DNA from: Armatimonadota bacterium | Lineage (GTDB): Bacteria > Armatimonadota > Zipacnadia > Zipacnadales > UBA11051 | Length of the DNA: 56,918 nt | Reading direction: 5' to 3' | Assembly: GCA_013178155.1 (NCBI GenBank) | Contig: JABLXH010000022.1 | Location: 1 to 56,918 of the forward strand | Shown here: positions 26,886 through 35,721 of the stretch, in pieces | How positions within the stretch are numbered: position 1 is the stretch's first letter | How the letters are laid out: each line of letters opens with the position of its first letter | Made by a program: the position numbers and the translations under genes | Notes under the pieces: model-generated | Databases searched by the model: none | Seen by the model: only the letters and a program-made list of their open reading frames with translations | Told to the model about the DNA's origin: nothing

Positions 26886-26916
26886 CGAGTACTCGGCACC
26901 GTGGAGAGACGGCAGC

Positions 26917-27987
26917 ATGGCACCTGAGACCAACACGACAACGCCGCAGACCGTCTTCATCACTGGTGGAGCGGGCTTCCTCGGCATCAATCTTATCCGC
27001 TACCTGCTGGAGCGGGGCTACAATACCGTCTCCTATGACGTCGCCGCGTTCACCTACCCGGAACAGACAGACGCCCGGGTCCGCGTGGTGCAGGGCGACA
27101 TTCGCGACTTGCCCACCCTGCAGCAGGCCATGGAGGGCTGCGACCTGGTGGTGCACACCGCCGCAGCCCTGCCGCTGTACAGCGAAGACGACATCATGAC
27201 CACGGATGTGGACGGCACGCGCAACGTCTTGCAGGCGGCGCAGGCAGTGGGCATCCGCCGGGTCGTCCATATCTCCTCGACCGCTGTGTACGGTGTACCC
27301 GACCACCACCCGCTCTATGAGGACGACCGTCTCGAAGGGGTGGGAGCCTATGGGAAGGCCAAGATCCTGGCAGAGGAGGAGTGCCTCAAGGCGCGCGGGC
27401 AGGGCCTGATTGTGCCGATCCTGAGGCCCAAGTCCTTTGTCGGCCCAGAGCGTCTCGGGGTCTTTGCGATGCTCTACGAGTGGGCCTACGAAGGCCACGG
27501 TTTCCCGATGCTGGGTAGCGGGAAGAACCTCTACCAGTTGCTGGATGTGGAGGACCTCTGCGCGGCCATCCACCTCTGCCTGACCTTGCCGGACGACGTG
27601 GTCAACGACACCTTCAACATCGGGGCGAAGCACTTCCGCAGTCTGCGGGACGACTTCCAGGCCGTGCTCGACTACGCCGGACACGGTAAGCGCATCAAGT
27701 GCCTGCCCGCGGGACCGGTGGTCGCGGTGCTGAAGCTGCTGGAGAAGCTGCGGCTGTCACCGCTGTACAAGTGGATCTACGAGACGATAGACAAAGAGTC
27801 CTTTGTCTCCATTGAGAAAGCCGAAGCGAAGCTGGGCTTCACCCCCCGCTACTCCAACGAGCAGGCCCTGATCCGCAACTACCAGTGGTACGTTGACCAT
27901 CTGGACCAGATCCGCCAGACGAGCGGGGTGTCACACCGGGTGCCGTGGAAGCAGGGGGCTCTGAAGCTGGCGAAAGTCTTCTTCTGA
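26917..27987 (+). CDS. NAD-dependent epimerase/dehydratase (extended SDR)
   Basis: The protein has 356 residues. The cofactor site is TGGAGFLG, the active site is SST in HISSTAVYG with Y-G-K-A-K (YxxxK). Further conserved parts are the VHTAAALP and FVGPERLG segments. The C-terminal part ([30 protein letters not shown]) is typical of UDP-sugar epimerases or 3-beta-HSD-like members. It lies immediately after a sugar isomerase, so the pair may modify the same sugar. Confidence 0.87.
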   Translation: MAPETNTTTPQTVFITGGAGFLGINLIRYLLERGYNTVSYDVAAFTYPEQTDARVRVVQGDIRDLPTLQQAMEGCDLVVHTAAALPLYSEDDIMTTDVDGTRNVLQAAQAVGIRRVVHISSTAVYGVPDHHPLYEDDRLEGVGAYGKAKILAEEECLKARGQGLIVPILRPKSFVGPERLGVFAMLYEWAYEGHGFPMLGSGKNLYQLLDVEDLCAAIHLCLTLPDDVVNDTFNIGAKHFRSLRDDFQAVLDYAGHGKRIKCLPAGPVVAVLKLLEKLRLSPLYKWIYETIDKESFVSIEKAEAKLGFTPRYSNEQALIRNYQWYVDHLDQIRQTSGVSHRVPWKQGALKLAKVFF

Positions 27988-28034
27988 AGGCATCGGCGGC
28001 CGTGACGTGCACCGTGGAGGCCTTTCGGCAGCCC

Positions 28035-28538
28035 ATGACCTGCTACCTGTCACTGGGGTCCAACATGGGTGACCGGGCGCTTTACCTGGTCCGGGCCATC
28101 GGCTTGCTGGCGGCCGATGAGCGCCTGCAGCTCTGCCGGGTCTCCCCGGTCTATGAAACTGCACCGGTGGGCTACACAGAACAGGGACCCTTCTTGAACC
28201 TCGTCTTGTCTCTGGATACAGAGCTGGTGCCGGAGGAGCTGCTGGCCATTGTCCAGCAGGTGGAGACGTCGCTGGGGCGCGTCCGGACTTTCCGCAACGC
28301 GCCGCGCACCATGGACATAGATCTGCTGCTTTGCGGCGAGGAGACCCGGCAGACGCCGGCCCTGACCCTCCCCCACCCGCGAATGCTGGAGCGCCAGTTC
28401 GTGCTGGTTCCGCTGGCGCGGATCGCGCCGGACCTGCAACCAGACGGGATGACGGCGGTGGCGGAACTAGCCGACCCGGCCAGTCCTGAGGTTCGGCTGG
28501 TGGGCACACTGCGCGAAGCGCTCGGGAGTGCCACCTGA
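28035..28538 (+). CDS. folK: 2-amino-4-hydroxy-6-hydroxymethyldihydropteridine diphosphokinase (HPPK)
   Basis: The protein has 167 residues, the normal size. It transfers pyrophosphate from ATP to hydroxymethyl-dihydropterin in folate synthesis. Motifs are LSLGSNMGDR, VSPVYETAPVGYTEQGPFLN and the HPPK signature RTMDIDLLL. The first Met at 28035 is preferred since folK homologues start here; an upstream GTG near 28002 is possible. The stop overlaps the next gene's ATG (TGATG). No folP or folB is seen in the window. Confidence 0.92.
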   Translation: MTCYLSLGSNMGDRALYLVRAIGLLAADERLQLCRVSPVYETAPVGYTEQGPFLNLVLSLDTELVPEELLAIVQQVETSLGRVRTFRNAPRTMDIDLLLCGEETRQTPALTLPHPRMLERQFVLVPLARIAPDLQPDGMTAVAELADPASPEVRLVGTLREALGSAT

Positions 28539-29545
28539 TGCTGGGCAGCATGCGTCTGGCCGAGAGGGTGCAGTTCTTCCGCGAGCTGGCTACGCTGGTG
28601 GATGCCGGGATGTCCTTGGGCATGGCCCTCTCGACCCTGGAGGGTCGCCGCACCAGCATGGAGTTGAAGCTGGCGACTCAGGAGGCGGCCCGCAAGGTCT
28701 CGTCAGGACAGCGGCTCTCAGACGTGATGGCCCGGCACCCCCGGGTCTTCTCTGAACTGAACCGGGCCCTGGTGGCTGCCGGGGAACAGGGCGGTCGTCT
28801 GGATGACATGCTCAACCTGAGCGCCGACTATCTCGAGCGCGAGTTGGAGTTTCACCAAACACTCTCGCGGGAGACGTTCTACCCCAAGCTCGTGGCGGGA
28901 GCTGTGCTGTTCATCCCCCTCATCACGAGAATGGTCATCACGGCGATAACCGGGTCTATGGGACAGGCCCTGGCGGTGGGTCTCGTCGGCCTGGCCTGGT
29001 GCACGCTGATACTGGGCCTGCCCATTGTGGTCGTCTACGTTCTCGTGCAACGGTACGGAGCTTCGCGGCAGGGCCGTATCGGCCTGGACCGCCTCAAGCA
29101 GCGCATCCCGTTGGTCGGCCCCATCGTCACCAAGCTGTCCTGGGCCCGTGCCTGCCGGGCGCTGTCGGCGCTCTACAGCGCCGGCGTACCGATCAACGCC
29201 GCGGTGCAACTGTCAGCCAAGACGGCGGGCAACCATGCCGTGGAGGAAGTGTTCCTGCGGGCCCAGCGGCCGCTCGAGGAGGGCAAGCGCCTGAGCGAGG
29301 TGCTGGCCCAAAGCGGCCAGATCCCCGCCCTGGCCCTGAGCATGCTGAAGACAGGCGAGGAGTCCGGGAACATTGACGCCACGATGAACAAGGTCGCCGA
29401 CTACTTCGAGGCGGAAGCCTCCACCTCACTCAAGAAGCTAACCCTGGCCATTGTCCCGGTGGCCGTGATAGTATTCGGTGTTGTGGTACTGTTTCAACTG
29501 GTGGGCTTCTACCAGGGTTACTTCAGCGCCGTGTTGAGCCAGTAG
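28538..29545 (+). CDS. Type II secretion system F family (GspF/PilC-like) inner-membrane protein
   Basis: The protein has 335 residues. It carries two copies of the T2SSF repeat, each a helical cytoplasmic domain followed by membrane helices: LAERVQFFRELATLVDAGMSLGMALSTLEG, and RACRALSALYSAGVPINAAVQLSAKTAGN. Membrane spans lie near residues 115-165 and 310-330, with GEESGNIDATMNKVADYFE as the family's conserved stretch. The protein normally assembles pilus or T2SS pseudopilus at the inner membrane. No other pilus or secretion gene is nearby; it sits inside a folate-pantothenate-NAD gene run and is coupled to folK. Confidence 0.9.
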   Translation: MLGSMRLAERVQFFRELATLVDAGMSLGMALSTLEGRRTSMELKLATQEAARKVSSGQRLSDVMARHPRVFSELNRALVAAGEQGGRLDDMLNLSADYLERELEFHQTLSRETFYPKLVAGAVLFIPLITRMVITAITGSMGQALAVGLVGLAWCTLILGLPIVVVYVLVQRYGASRQGRIGLDRLKQRIPLVGPIVTKLSWARACRALSALYSAGVPINAAVQLSAKTAGNHAVEEVFLRAQRPLEEGKRLSEVLAQSGQIPALALSMLKTGEESGNIDATMNKVADYFEAEASTSLKKLTLAIVPVAVIVFGVVVLFQLVGFYQGYFSAVLSQ

Positions 29546-29578
29546 GCCGACACGTCGCCACGAGGAGTCGCTGCGGCA

Positions 29579-30421
29579 ATGCGCATTGAGAGCACTGTCC
29601 GGGGGGTACGGGCCTTCGTTGATGCTGCGCGACGAGAGGGCAGATCGGTGGGGCTGGTGCCCACGATGGGGGCGTTTCACGCCGGACACCTGTCCCTGAT
29701 GCGACGCGCGGTCGCTGACAATGACGTGACCGTGGTCAGCCTGTTCGTGAACCCTACCCAGTTCGGACCGCAGGAAGACTTCAGCCAGTACCCGCGCGAC
29801 CTGGAGGGCGACGCGCAGAAAGCACGGGAGGCAGGAGTCTCCCTGATCTTCGCCCCCAGCGAGGAGGAGATGTACCCACCGGGCGCCTGCACCTGGGTCA
29901 CTGTGGACCGTCTGACCGAGGGACTGTGTGGACGTTACCGCCCCGGACACTTCCGAGGTGTGACGACGGTCGTGACCAAGCTGCTCAATGTTGTTCAGCC
30001 TGACCGCGCCTATTTCGGTGAGAAGGACTACCAGCAACTCCAGGTCATCCGCCGCATGGTCCGTGACCTGCTGATACCGGTGGAAATCATCGCCCAGCCC
30101 ACCGTCCGCGAGCCAGATGGCCTGGCCATGTCCTCCCGCAATGCTTACCTCAGCCCCGAGGAACGGCAGGCGGCGGTGCGCCTGCCCCAGGCCCTCCAGG
30201 CGGCAGCCGATCTGGTGAGACAGGGCGCAACAGGCGCCGACGCCGTGCGGCGGGCCCTGGAACTGCTGCAGAGTGAGCCGCTCCTACGGCCGCAGTACGT
30301 GGAGGCCGTGGATCCCGAGACGCTGGAGGACCGGTCCGCATCCGGGGCACCGCTGGTGCTGGCAGCGGCGGTGATGGTGGGCAAGACGCGACTCATTGAC
30401 AATATCCGCGTGAACGGATAG
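29579..30421 (+). CDS. panC: Pantothenate synthetase (pantoate-beta-alanine ligase)
   Basis: The protein has 280 residues, the usual size. It joins pantoate with beta-alanine using ATP, the last step of pantothenate synthesis. Motifs are the ATP-binding HxGH in TMGAFHAGHLSLM, FVNPTQFGPQEDFSQYPR, GEKDYQQL and MSSRNAYLSPEER (KMSKS-like). It directly precedes panD, which makes its beta-alanine substrate. Confidence 0.95.
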   Translation: MRIESTVRGVRAFVDAARREGRSVGLVPTMGAFHAGHLSLMRRAVADNDVTVVSLFVNPTQFGPQEDFSQYPRDLEGDAQKAREAGVSLIFAPSEEEMYPPGACTWVTVDRLTEGLCGRYRPGHFRGVTTVVTKLLNVVQPDRAYFGEKDYQQLQVIRRMVRDLLIPVEIIAQPTVREPDGLAMSSRNAYLSPEERQAAVRLPQALQAAADLVRQGATGADAVRRALELLQSEPLLRPQYVEAVDPETLEDRSASGAPLVLAAAVMVGKTRLIDNIRVNG

Positions 30422-30433
30422 AGGATAGCTGAA

Positions 30434-30820
30434 ATGTTACGGCACATGGCAAAGAGCAAGATCCACGGGGCGACGGTCACCATGACCGAGCTCCACTACG
30501 AGGGCAGCATCACGTTGCCGGCGGACCTGATGGAGGCGGCCGACATCCTGCCAGGCGAGCGTGTGCAGGTCGTCAACCTGTCTAATGGCCAGCGGCTGGA
30601 GACCTATACCATCGCTGGCGAGCGAGGCTCGACGACGGTCTGCCTGAACGGCCCGGCGGCCCGGCTGGCGGTCGTGGGCGACCGCGTGCACATCATCTCC
30701 TATGCCTTCTACTCTGACGAGGAGGCCCGGACGCTCAACGTGATGACAGTGCACGTTGATCAGCACAACCGACCCATCTCTGGCGGAGCACAATGCCCGG
30801 CCGAGCCGGAGCGTGAGTGA
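30434..30820 (+). CDS. panD: Aspartate 1-decarboxylase
   Basis: The protein has 128 residues. It makes beta-alanine from aspartate for pantothenate. The self-cleavage site YEG24-S25IT creates the pyruvoyl group on S25, with the same numbering as the E. coli enzyme. ATVTMTELHYEGSITLP and VQVVNLSNGQRLETYTI are canonical. It starts 12 bp after panC, and its TGA overlaps the nadC ATG by one base. Confidence 0.95.
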   Translation: MLRHMAKSKIHGATVTMTELHYEGSITLPADLMEAADILPGERVQVVNLSNGQRLETYTIAGERGSTTVCLNGPAARLAVVGDRVHIISYAFYSDEEARTLNVMTVHVDQHNRPISGGAQCPAEPERE

Positions 30821-31647
30821 TGGACTGGCGGGAAGTCGTCGCTCAGGCCCTGGCCGAGGATATCGGCCCCGGGGACATTACCACCGAGACCACGGTCCCG
30901 GCCAGCCTCCGCGCGTGCGGGGTGTTTCTGGCCAAGGCCGCGGGAGTGCTCTCGGGTCTGGATGTGGCCGCCGAGTGCTTCCGTCAACTGGACCCGGCCT
31001 GCGACTTCCAGGCCCGTCTGGCCGAGGGCGATGAGTTTGCGCCGGGTACCACCCTGGCAGTGGTGACCGGATCGGCTCGGGCTCTGCTGACGGCTGAGCG
31101 GACGGCCCTGAACTTCCTGCAGCGGCTCTGCGGCACCGCCACCCTGACTCGCGCCTACGTGGACCGCGTTGCCGGTACGAAGGCTCGGATTGTGGACACG
31201 CGCAAGACGACACCGGGGCTGCGGCGGCTTCAGAAGACGGCCGTGCGGGCGGGTGGGGGCCACAACCACCGCTTTGCGCTCTACGACGGCGTGCTGCTGA
31301 AGGATAACCATCTGGCGTTGGCCGGAGGCGTGGCAGCCGCGGTAGCGGCAGCCCGGGCCGGTGCCCCGCACACGCTCCGGGTCGAGGTCGAGGTGACCAC
31401 CTTGCCCCAGTTGCAGGAGGCCATTGCGGCTGGCGCGGACGTCGCTCTGCTGGACAACATGGACCTGGCAACCTTGCGACAGGCCGTGCAACTGGCGGCA
31501 GGACGCATCCTGCTGGAGGCCTCCGGCGGCGTGAACCTGGATACTGTCAGCGCCATCGCTGCCACCGGAGTAGATCTGATCTCGGTAGGGGCCTTGACGC
31601 ACTCCGCGCCTGCCGTGGACATCAGCCTGGAGATCGAGCCGCTCTAA
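30820..31647 (+). CDS. nadC: Nicotinate-nucleotide pyrophosphorylase (carboxylating)
   Basis: The protein has 275 residues. It converts quinolinate plus PRPP to nicotinate mononucleotide, CO2 and pyrophosphate. Signatures are EDIGPGDITTETTVP, TALNFLQRLCGTATLT, DTRKTTPGLR with the PRPP/quinolinate-binding Arg and Lys, GGGHNHRFAL, LLKDNHL, VEVEV and GASGGVNLDT-type EASGGVNLD. The ATG at 30820 fits a GGAG ribosome site inside the end of panD; a GTG at 30817 is an alternative. No nadA or nadB is in the window. Confidence 0.95.
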   Translation: MDWREVVAQALAEDIGPGDITTETTVPASLRACGVFLAKAAGVLSGLDVAAECFRQLDPACDFQARLAEGDEFAPGTTLAVVTGSARALLTAERTALNFLQRLCGTATLTRAYVDRVAGTKARIVDTRKTTPGLRRLQKTAVRAGGGHNHRFALYDGVLLKDNHLALAGGVAAAVAAARAGAPHTLRVEVEVTTLPQLQEAIAAGADVALLDNMDLATLRQAVQLAAGRILLEASGGVNLDTVSAIAATGVDLISVGALTHSAPAVDISLEIEPL

Positions 31648-31670
31648 AGATTCCTGATGGGGGTGTTCCC

Positions 31671-32858
31671 ATGCAGCGCCTCGTCACCCTGTCGCTGGCG
31701 GTGGCCCTCTCCGGTTGGGCTGCCATGGCTCAGGGACCGGCGGTCAACCTGGCCCTGGGTCGCCCGTACGTCTCCAACGCGCCGGTTCTGCCAGGCTGGA
31801 CCGGCCTGGTGGATGGTGACCGCGAGTCGGACAGCGCGCCAGCCTGCTTTGCCACGGCCAACTCTCCCGAGTACCCCAAACATGTCACGATCGACCTCGG
31901 AGGCCAGTGCACCATCAACAAGGTCGTCGTGTATAACAGCGGCAACGGCAACACTCGCACCGTCTCCTTGGCCTCCTCGCCTGACGCGCAGAACTACAAG
32001 CTACTGCGCGAGCCTGACTTCATCTTCGCGGACCGTGATCCGCTCTTCCTCTCGGTGGCCTTCCAGCCCCGTGTGGCGCGTTACGTCCGAATCACCTTCC
32101 GGGACACCTGGAAAGGAGGCCTGGGTGGCGACAACTGCCTCTTCTTGCGGGAAGTGGAGGTCTACGGCCAGGCGGGCAAGGAGATGCGGGATGATCCGCT
32201 CAAACTGGCCGCCACCCAACCCCCCTTTGAGACTGACCGGGCCGTGAGCATCTTCCGGCGGTACTGCCTGGAGCAGCCTGGTGACCTGGACATCGCGGTC
32301 ATCGGCGACCTGACGGTGATTGACGCCGACAAGGAGGGCCACTGGGCGACGGTGGCCGCCAATGCGCTGCGGCGTTTCTACCCCGACAAGCGACTGACGG
32401 TGGAGATCGCCGGCGGGACCTCGGGCAGTATCGCTTACGGGCTTGAGTGGGCGCAGGAACGTCGCGGCTCGCTGGCGCCGGACCTCGTACTCCTGTCCTA
32501 CGGGGCGCAGGCCGCTGCCGCCAAGGCCGACGTCAATGAGTTTCGCGTCAAGTACCAGGGCCTGGTGAATGAACTGCTGACGCACACCGCGGCGCTGGTC
32601 GTAGCGATCACGCCCCCGCCGTACCTTTCCAGCGCCGCGGGGCCTACGGGGGAAAACGCCGAGCGGGGGACCTGGCCCTATGCCTGGGCCGTGGAGCAGG
32701 TGGCACAAAGCCAGCAGCTACCCCTGGTGCGGACGGCCAGCGTCCTGGCGCGAGTGACTGACGCGGCCGACCGTGCGTCGCTGCTGCTGGACAGCCAACA
32801 CCTGGGCGGAGCTGGCCACCAGGCCCTGGGTATAGCCATTGCCGACCTTTTGCGCTAA
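31671..32858 (+). CDS. Secreted discoidin (F5/8C)-SGNH-like protein with altered nucleophile motif
   Basis: The protein has 395 residues. The signal peptide is LVTLSLAVALSGWAAMAQ. A discoidin-type binding domain spans about 25-167 (VNLALGRPYVSN, VTIDLGGQCTINKVVVYN, YVRITFRD). An SGNH-hydrolase-like domain spans about 200-395. Its block I reads G212-D213-L214 instead of GDS, block III is YGAQ rather than GxND, while block V keeps D374-x2-H377. Loss of the nucleophile Ser suggests a non-catalytic or re-purposed fold. It is 23 bp after nadC and may share its transcript. Confidence 0.78.
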   Translation: MQRLVTLSLAVALSGWAAMAQGPAVNLALGRPYVSNAPVLPGWTGLVDGDRESDSAPACFATANSPEYPKHVTIDLGGQCTINKVVVYNSGNGNTRTVSLASSPDAQNYKLLREPDFIFADRDPLFLSVAFQPRVARYVRITFRDTWKGGLGGDNCLFLREVEVYGQAGKEMRDDPLKLAATQPPFETDRAVSIFRRYCLEQPGDLDIAVIGDLTVIDADKEGHWATVAANALRRFYPDKRLTVEIAGGTSGSIAYGLEWAQERRGSLAPDLVLLSYGAQAAAAKADVNEFRVKYQGLVNELLTHTAALVVAITPPPYLSSAAGPTGENAERGTWPYAWAVEQVAQSQQLPLVRTASVLARVTDAADRASLLLDSQHLGGAGHQALGIAIADLLR

Positions 32859-32938
32859 TATAGCCAGCAATCGCCGTGACGCGTTACGGACCGGCGCAGC
32901 CGGGACGCCGCAGACTTCGCACAACGGGATGATGAGCT

Positions 32939-33262
32939 ATGCGCACTCTGGGCGGCGTACTCCTGGGGATCGGGCTTTTCTTTCCTGGTATCGTTCTGCT
33001 GCAGTGGCTATCGGTGAACGTCCTGGGCATCTATGACTCGATGACACTCACCGACGGCTGTCTGGTGATGATCATCATCCTGCTGTGCGTGAATCTCGCC
33101 CATATGCGGCCGAGCCGTGCGGCACGCCCGGCGGACCGTCGCCGCAGTGACTACGACTTCGAGCCGACCCCCGCCCCGCGTCTACGTTACCTGCCCGGGT
33201 CTGGCGGCACCGACCGCAAGCGACGGCGGACGGACACCCCGCGGCGCCCCCGTCGGCGATAG
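32939..33262 (+). CDS. Small membrane protein with basic tail
   Basis: The protein has 107 residues. Two hydrophobic spans (about 4-25 and 36-58, LGGVLLGIGLFFPGIVLLQW and CLVMIIILLCVNLAHM) are followed by a basic Arg-rich cytoplasmic tail of about 45 residues (RPADRRRSDYDFEPTPAPR...RPRRR). The gene is followed at once by a strong intrinsic terminator. No function is suggested by sequence. The start is 80 bp after the SGNH gene. Confidence 0.62.
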   Translation: MRTLGGVLLGIGLFFPGIVLLQWLSVNVLGIYDSMTLTDGCLVMIIILLCVNLAHMRPSRAARPADRRRSDYDFEPTPAPRLRYLPGSGGTDRKRRRTDTPRRPRRR

Positions 33263-33283
33263 ACCCAGACACTCTGACAAAGG

Positions 33284-33313
33284 CAAGGGCCCAGCTTGAA
33301 TGCTGGGCCCTTG
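33284..33313. terminator. Strong intrinsic terminator between convergent genes
   Basis: A perfect 12-bp stem, CAAGGGCCCAGC (33284-33295) pairing with GCTGGGCCCTTG (33302-33313) around the loop TTGAAT. It sits between a plus-strand gene ending at 33262 and a minus-strand gene ending at 33371, so it probably ends both transcripts, as the arms are flanked by purine-rich and pyrimidine-rich tracts on opposite sides. Confidence 0.72.
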
Positions 33314-33370
33314 TTGCTCCTCCCTCCCCCGCGCGATCGAAGCGGGGCGCGCTGAGCGGACGCGGTGCGG

Positions 33371-34291
33371 CTACGACATGTCAATCTCCACGTTGTTGGC
33401 CACGGGCCCGTAGATGGTGTAGTCGGTGCGGCAGGTCTGCAGGATCGAGCCGGGCACGTACTTGTTGGGATAGCAGTGGGCAGCCAGGCGGGCAATGAAC
33501 CGCTGCCATGACATGTTGGTGCCCGGCCCGCACATGCCATCCAGCCAGAAACTGCGGTGCTTGGCGCCCAGGATGTCGGCTGGCGCGATGGAGGCAGCCT
33601 TGGGCGGCACCCACGACCAATCGCCGCCGAAACTGTGCAGGGCATTCTGCATGATCGTCATCGGGTGCAGCTCAACGATCTGCGCCTTGGCCTGCTTGTA
33701 CTCCTCCAAAGTGGCATAGTTGTCCCCCAGGTGGCTCTCGAAGAAGGCGATGTGGCCGCACCAACCGATGCCGCCGTAGCAGCAGTCGGCCCCACCGGCC
33801 GCCGCAATCATGTCCGAGTAGTGGTCAATGTTGGCGGTGTTGGGGAAGTTGATGTTCTCCGGCTTGGGGCGCAAGTCTTCGCGAATGCGTCCGAAGAAGT
33901 TGCCCATCATGGCGGTGGCGAAGGACCCTTCCCAGTCCGGCGGCGCCGTCTGGCCGTTCTCATCGGCATATTCGTCCATGTTGAAAGTGACCAGGTGCTT
34001 GCAGTCGATGTTGAGGCGGTTGATGATGTTAGCGGCAATGGCATACTGGGGCACCGGGCCCACGGGGAGAATGAGCACACACTGGCGCCCCTCCTCGGCG
34101 GCCGTCACGATGCGGCTGACGATGTCAAGCGCGAACTCGGAGTAGAAGATCTCGAGGCTTTCGATCAGGCGGATCTTGAAGTCCGGGTTTGGGTGCTTGC
34201 AGATGTCTTCCTTCTTGATGGCCCGAACGCGGGCGCATTCAGCCGCATCCTGGAAGGAGATGAACTTGCTGAGCGCTGGTTGGAATGCCAT
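33371..34291 (-). CDS. Glucosamine-6-phosphate deaminase-like (NagB/RpiA-superfamily) protein
   Basis: The protein has 306 residues. It aligns with NagB: LILPVGPVPQ (phosphate loop), TFNMDEYAD with D106, and GGIGWCGHIAFFES. In NagB the acid/base triad is Asp141-His143-Glu148 (GxDGHIAFNE); here the Asp is Cys178, while His180 and Glu185 remain. It could act on an amino-sugar phosphate but the altered residue makes catalysis uncertain. It starts 87 bp after the fucosidase stop, so both may be co-transcribed. Confidence 0.82.
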   Translation of the reverse strand: MAFQPALSKFISFQDAAECARVRAIKKEDICKHPNPDFKIRLIESLEIFYSEFALDIVSRIVTAAEEGRQCVLILPVGPVPQYAIAANIINRLNIDCKHLVTFNMDEYADENGQTAPPDWEGSFATAMMGNFFGRIREDLRPKPENINFPNTANIDHYSDMIAAAGGADCCYGGIGWCGHIAFFESHLGDNYATLEEYKQAKAQIVELHPMTIMQNALHSFGGDWSWVPPKAASIAPADILGAKHRSFWLDGMCGPGTNMSWQRFIARLAAHCYPNKYVPGSILQTCRTDYTIYGPVANNVEIDMS

Positions 34292-34378
34292 GGTGGCAAA
34301 CTACCTCCCTGACGTACTCTCGTCGCTTTCCTTACGGCCAGCAGTTCGCCGCGAAAGCCGTGTTTCCTTCCGCCGGCC

Positions 34379-35638
34379 CTAAGCCGTCGTCTTGCCCCAT
34401 GGGTCCTTGGGCAGGATCACGCAACCTGCCCCCAGCGTCTGCTTGGGCTCGCCGCTGAACTTCAGTTCGATGACCGTTACCAGCGGGTCAGGTGCCTCGG
34501 CCGGCACGCCCTGGAGCAGCACCCGGTCCTTCTCTTGCTTCACCTTCAGCTTCTTGCCGCCCATGATACGGGCCGATTCGATGGTGCAATGCAGACCGCC
34601 GATGGAGAAGTCAGTGCCCGGCCACCGGTTCACGTGGTAGTACAGGGTGTTGCCCTTGCGGGTGAACGCGCCCAGGAAGGTCCATTCCTGTTCCATGGGG
34701 TCGGTGGCCGTGTAGATGGATTCCCCGTACTTGCCGAGCCACTCGCCAACCTGCTTGAGGATCTTGGGCTGGGGCGGCGGAATGGTGCCGTCGGGCGCGG
34801 GACCACAGTTCAGCAGCAGGTTGCCGCCACCTGCCGCGACCTGCCGCAGCATCCCCAGGACCTGCCGGGCACTACGGTACTCAGGCTCAATGGGCCCGTA
34901 GCCCCAGGAGCCGTTGAAGGTCATGCAGGCCTCCCACATTCGCTGCTCGGCCACGATGTGCTCTTCGGGCGTGCCGAAGTCACCGGGGAGTTGGTTGCGG
35001 TTGTTGATGATGATGTCAGGCTGCAACTCCAGCACCATCTTGTTCATTTTCTCGGACTCCCAGCCGGCGGCGTCCAGGGGCCAGGATACGTCATACCACA
35101 TGATGTCAATCTTGCCGTAGTTGGTCAGCAGCTCCCGGATCTGACCGTGAATGTAGTCCACGAATCGCCGTCGCGATTTATCATTCTTGGCACACAGGGC
35201 GCCGTCGGGATGATGCCAGTCCATGAGGGAGTAGTAGAAGCCGACCCTGAGTCCTTCGGCCCGGCAGGCCTCAACGTACTCGGCCACCAGGTCGCGCCCC
35301 GGTCCGCGCCTGGCGGCGTTGTAGTCGGTCAGCTCCGAGTCAAACAGACAGAAGCCCTCATGGTGCTTGGTGGTCATCACCATATAGCGCTGCCCTGCCT
35401 GCTTGGCCAGCTTGGCCCATTTCCGGGCCGGCCACGGGCCAGGCTTCCAGGTGTCAGCCAGCTTCTCATACTCGGCCAGCGGAATCCGCTCCCGGTTCAT
35501 GACCCACTCGTGGCGACCGAGCTGCGAATAAAGCCCCCAGTGGATGAACATCCCGTATCGGGCCTCGCGGAACCAGGCGAGACGACGTTCGCGGTCCTGT
35601 TCCTCGCTCAACGGCTTGGCCGGCTTCTTGGCAGGCAT
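34379..35638 (-). CDS. GH29 alpha-L-fucosidase
   Basis: The protein has 419 residues from an ATG with GGGAGG 9 nt upstream; a further in-frame extension upstream is not needed. There is no signal peptide, so it is probably cytoplasmic. GH29 motifs are RYGMFIHWGLYS, TTKHHEGFCLFDSELTDYN (91-107), GFYYSLMDWHHPDG and the nucleophile Asp183 in IMWYDVSW. The C-terminal part is a beta-sandwich-like domain. It releases alpha-linked fucose from oligosaccharides taken up by the cell. Confidence 0.9.
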   Translation of the reverse strand: MPAKKPAKPLSEEQDRERRLAWFREARYGMFIHWGLYSQLGRHEWVMNRERIPLAEYEKLADTWKPGPWPARKWAKLAKQAGQRYMVMTTKHHEGFCLFDSELTDYNAARRGPGRDLVAEYVEACRAEGLRVGFYYSLMDWHHPDGALCAKNDKSRRRFVDYIHGQIRELLTNYGKIDIMWYDVSWPLDAAGWESEKMNKMVLELQPDIIINNRNQLPGDFGTPEEHIVAEQRMWEACMTFNGSWGYGPIEPEYRSARQVLGMLRQVAAGGGNLLLNCGPAPDGTIPPPQPKILKQVGEWLGKYGESIYTATDPMEQEWTFLGAFTRKGNTLYYHVNRWPGTDFSIGGLHCTIESARIMGGKKLKVKQEKDRVLLQGVPAEAPDPLVTVIELKFSGEPKQTLGAGCVILPKDPWGKTTA

Positions 35639-35721
35639 TGAGGCGACCTCCCTTGGATTGGTGGAACGGACACTCGGGTCCGTCTTGCTCACGGGGCTGA
35701 AGCGGCCGCTGCCCCGCTGTC

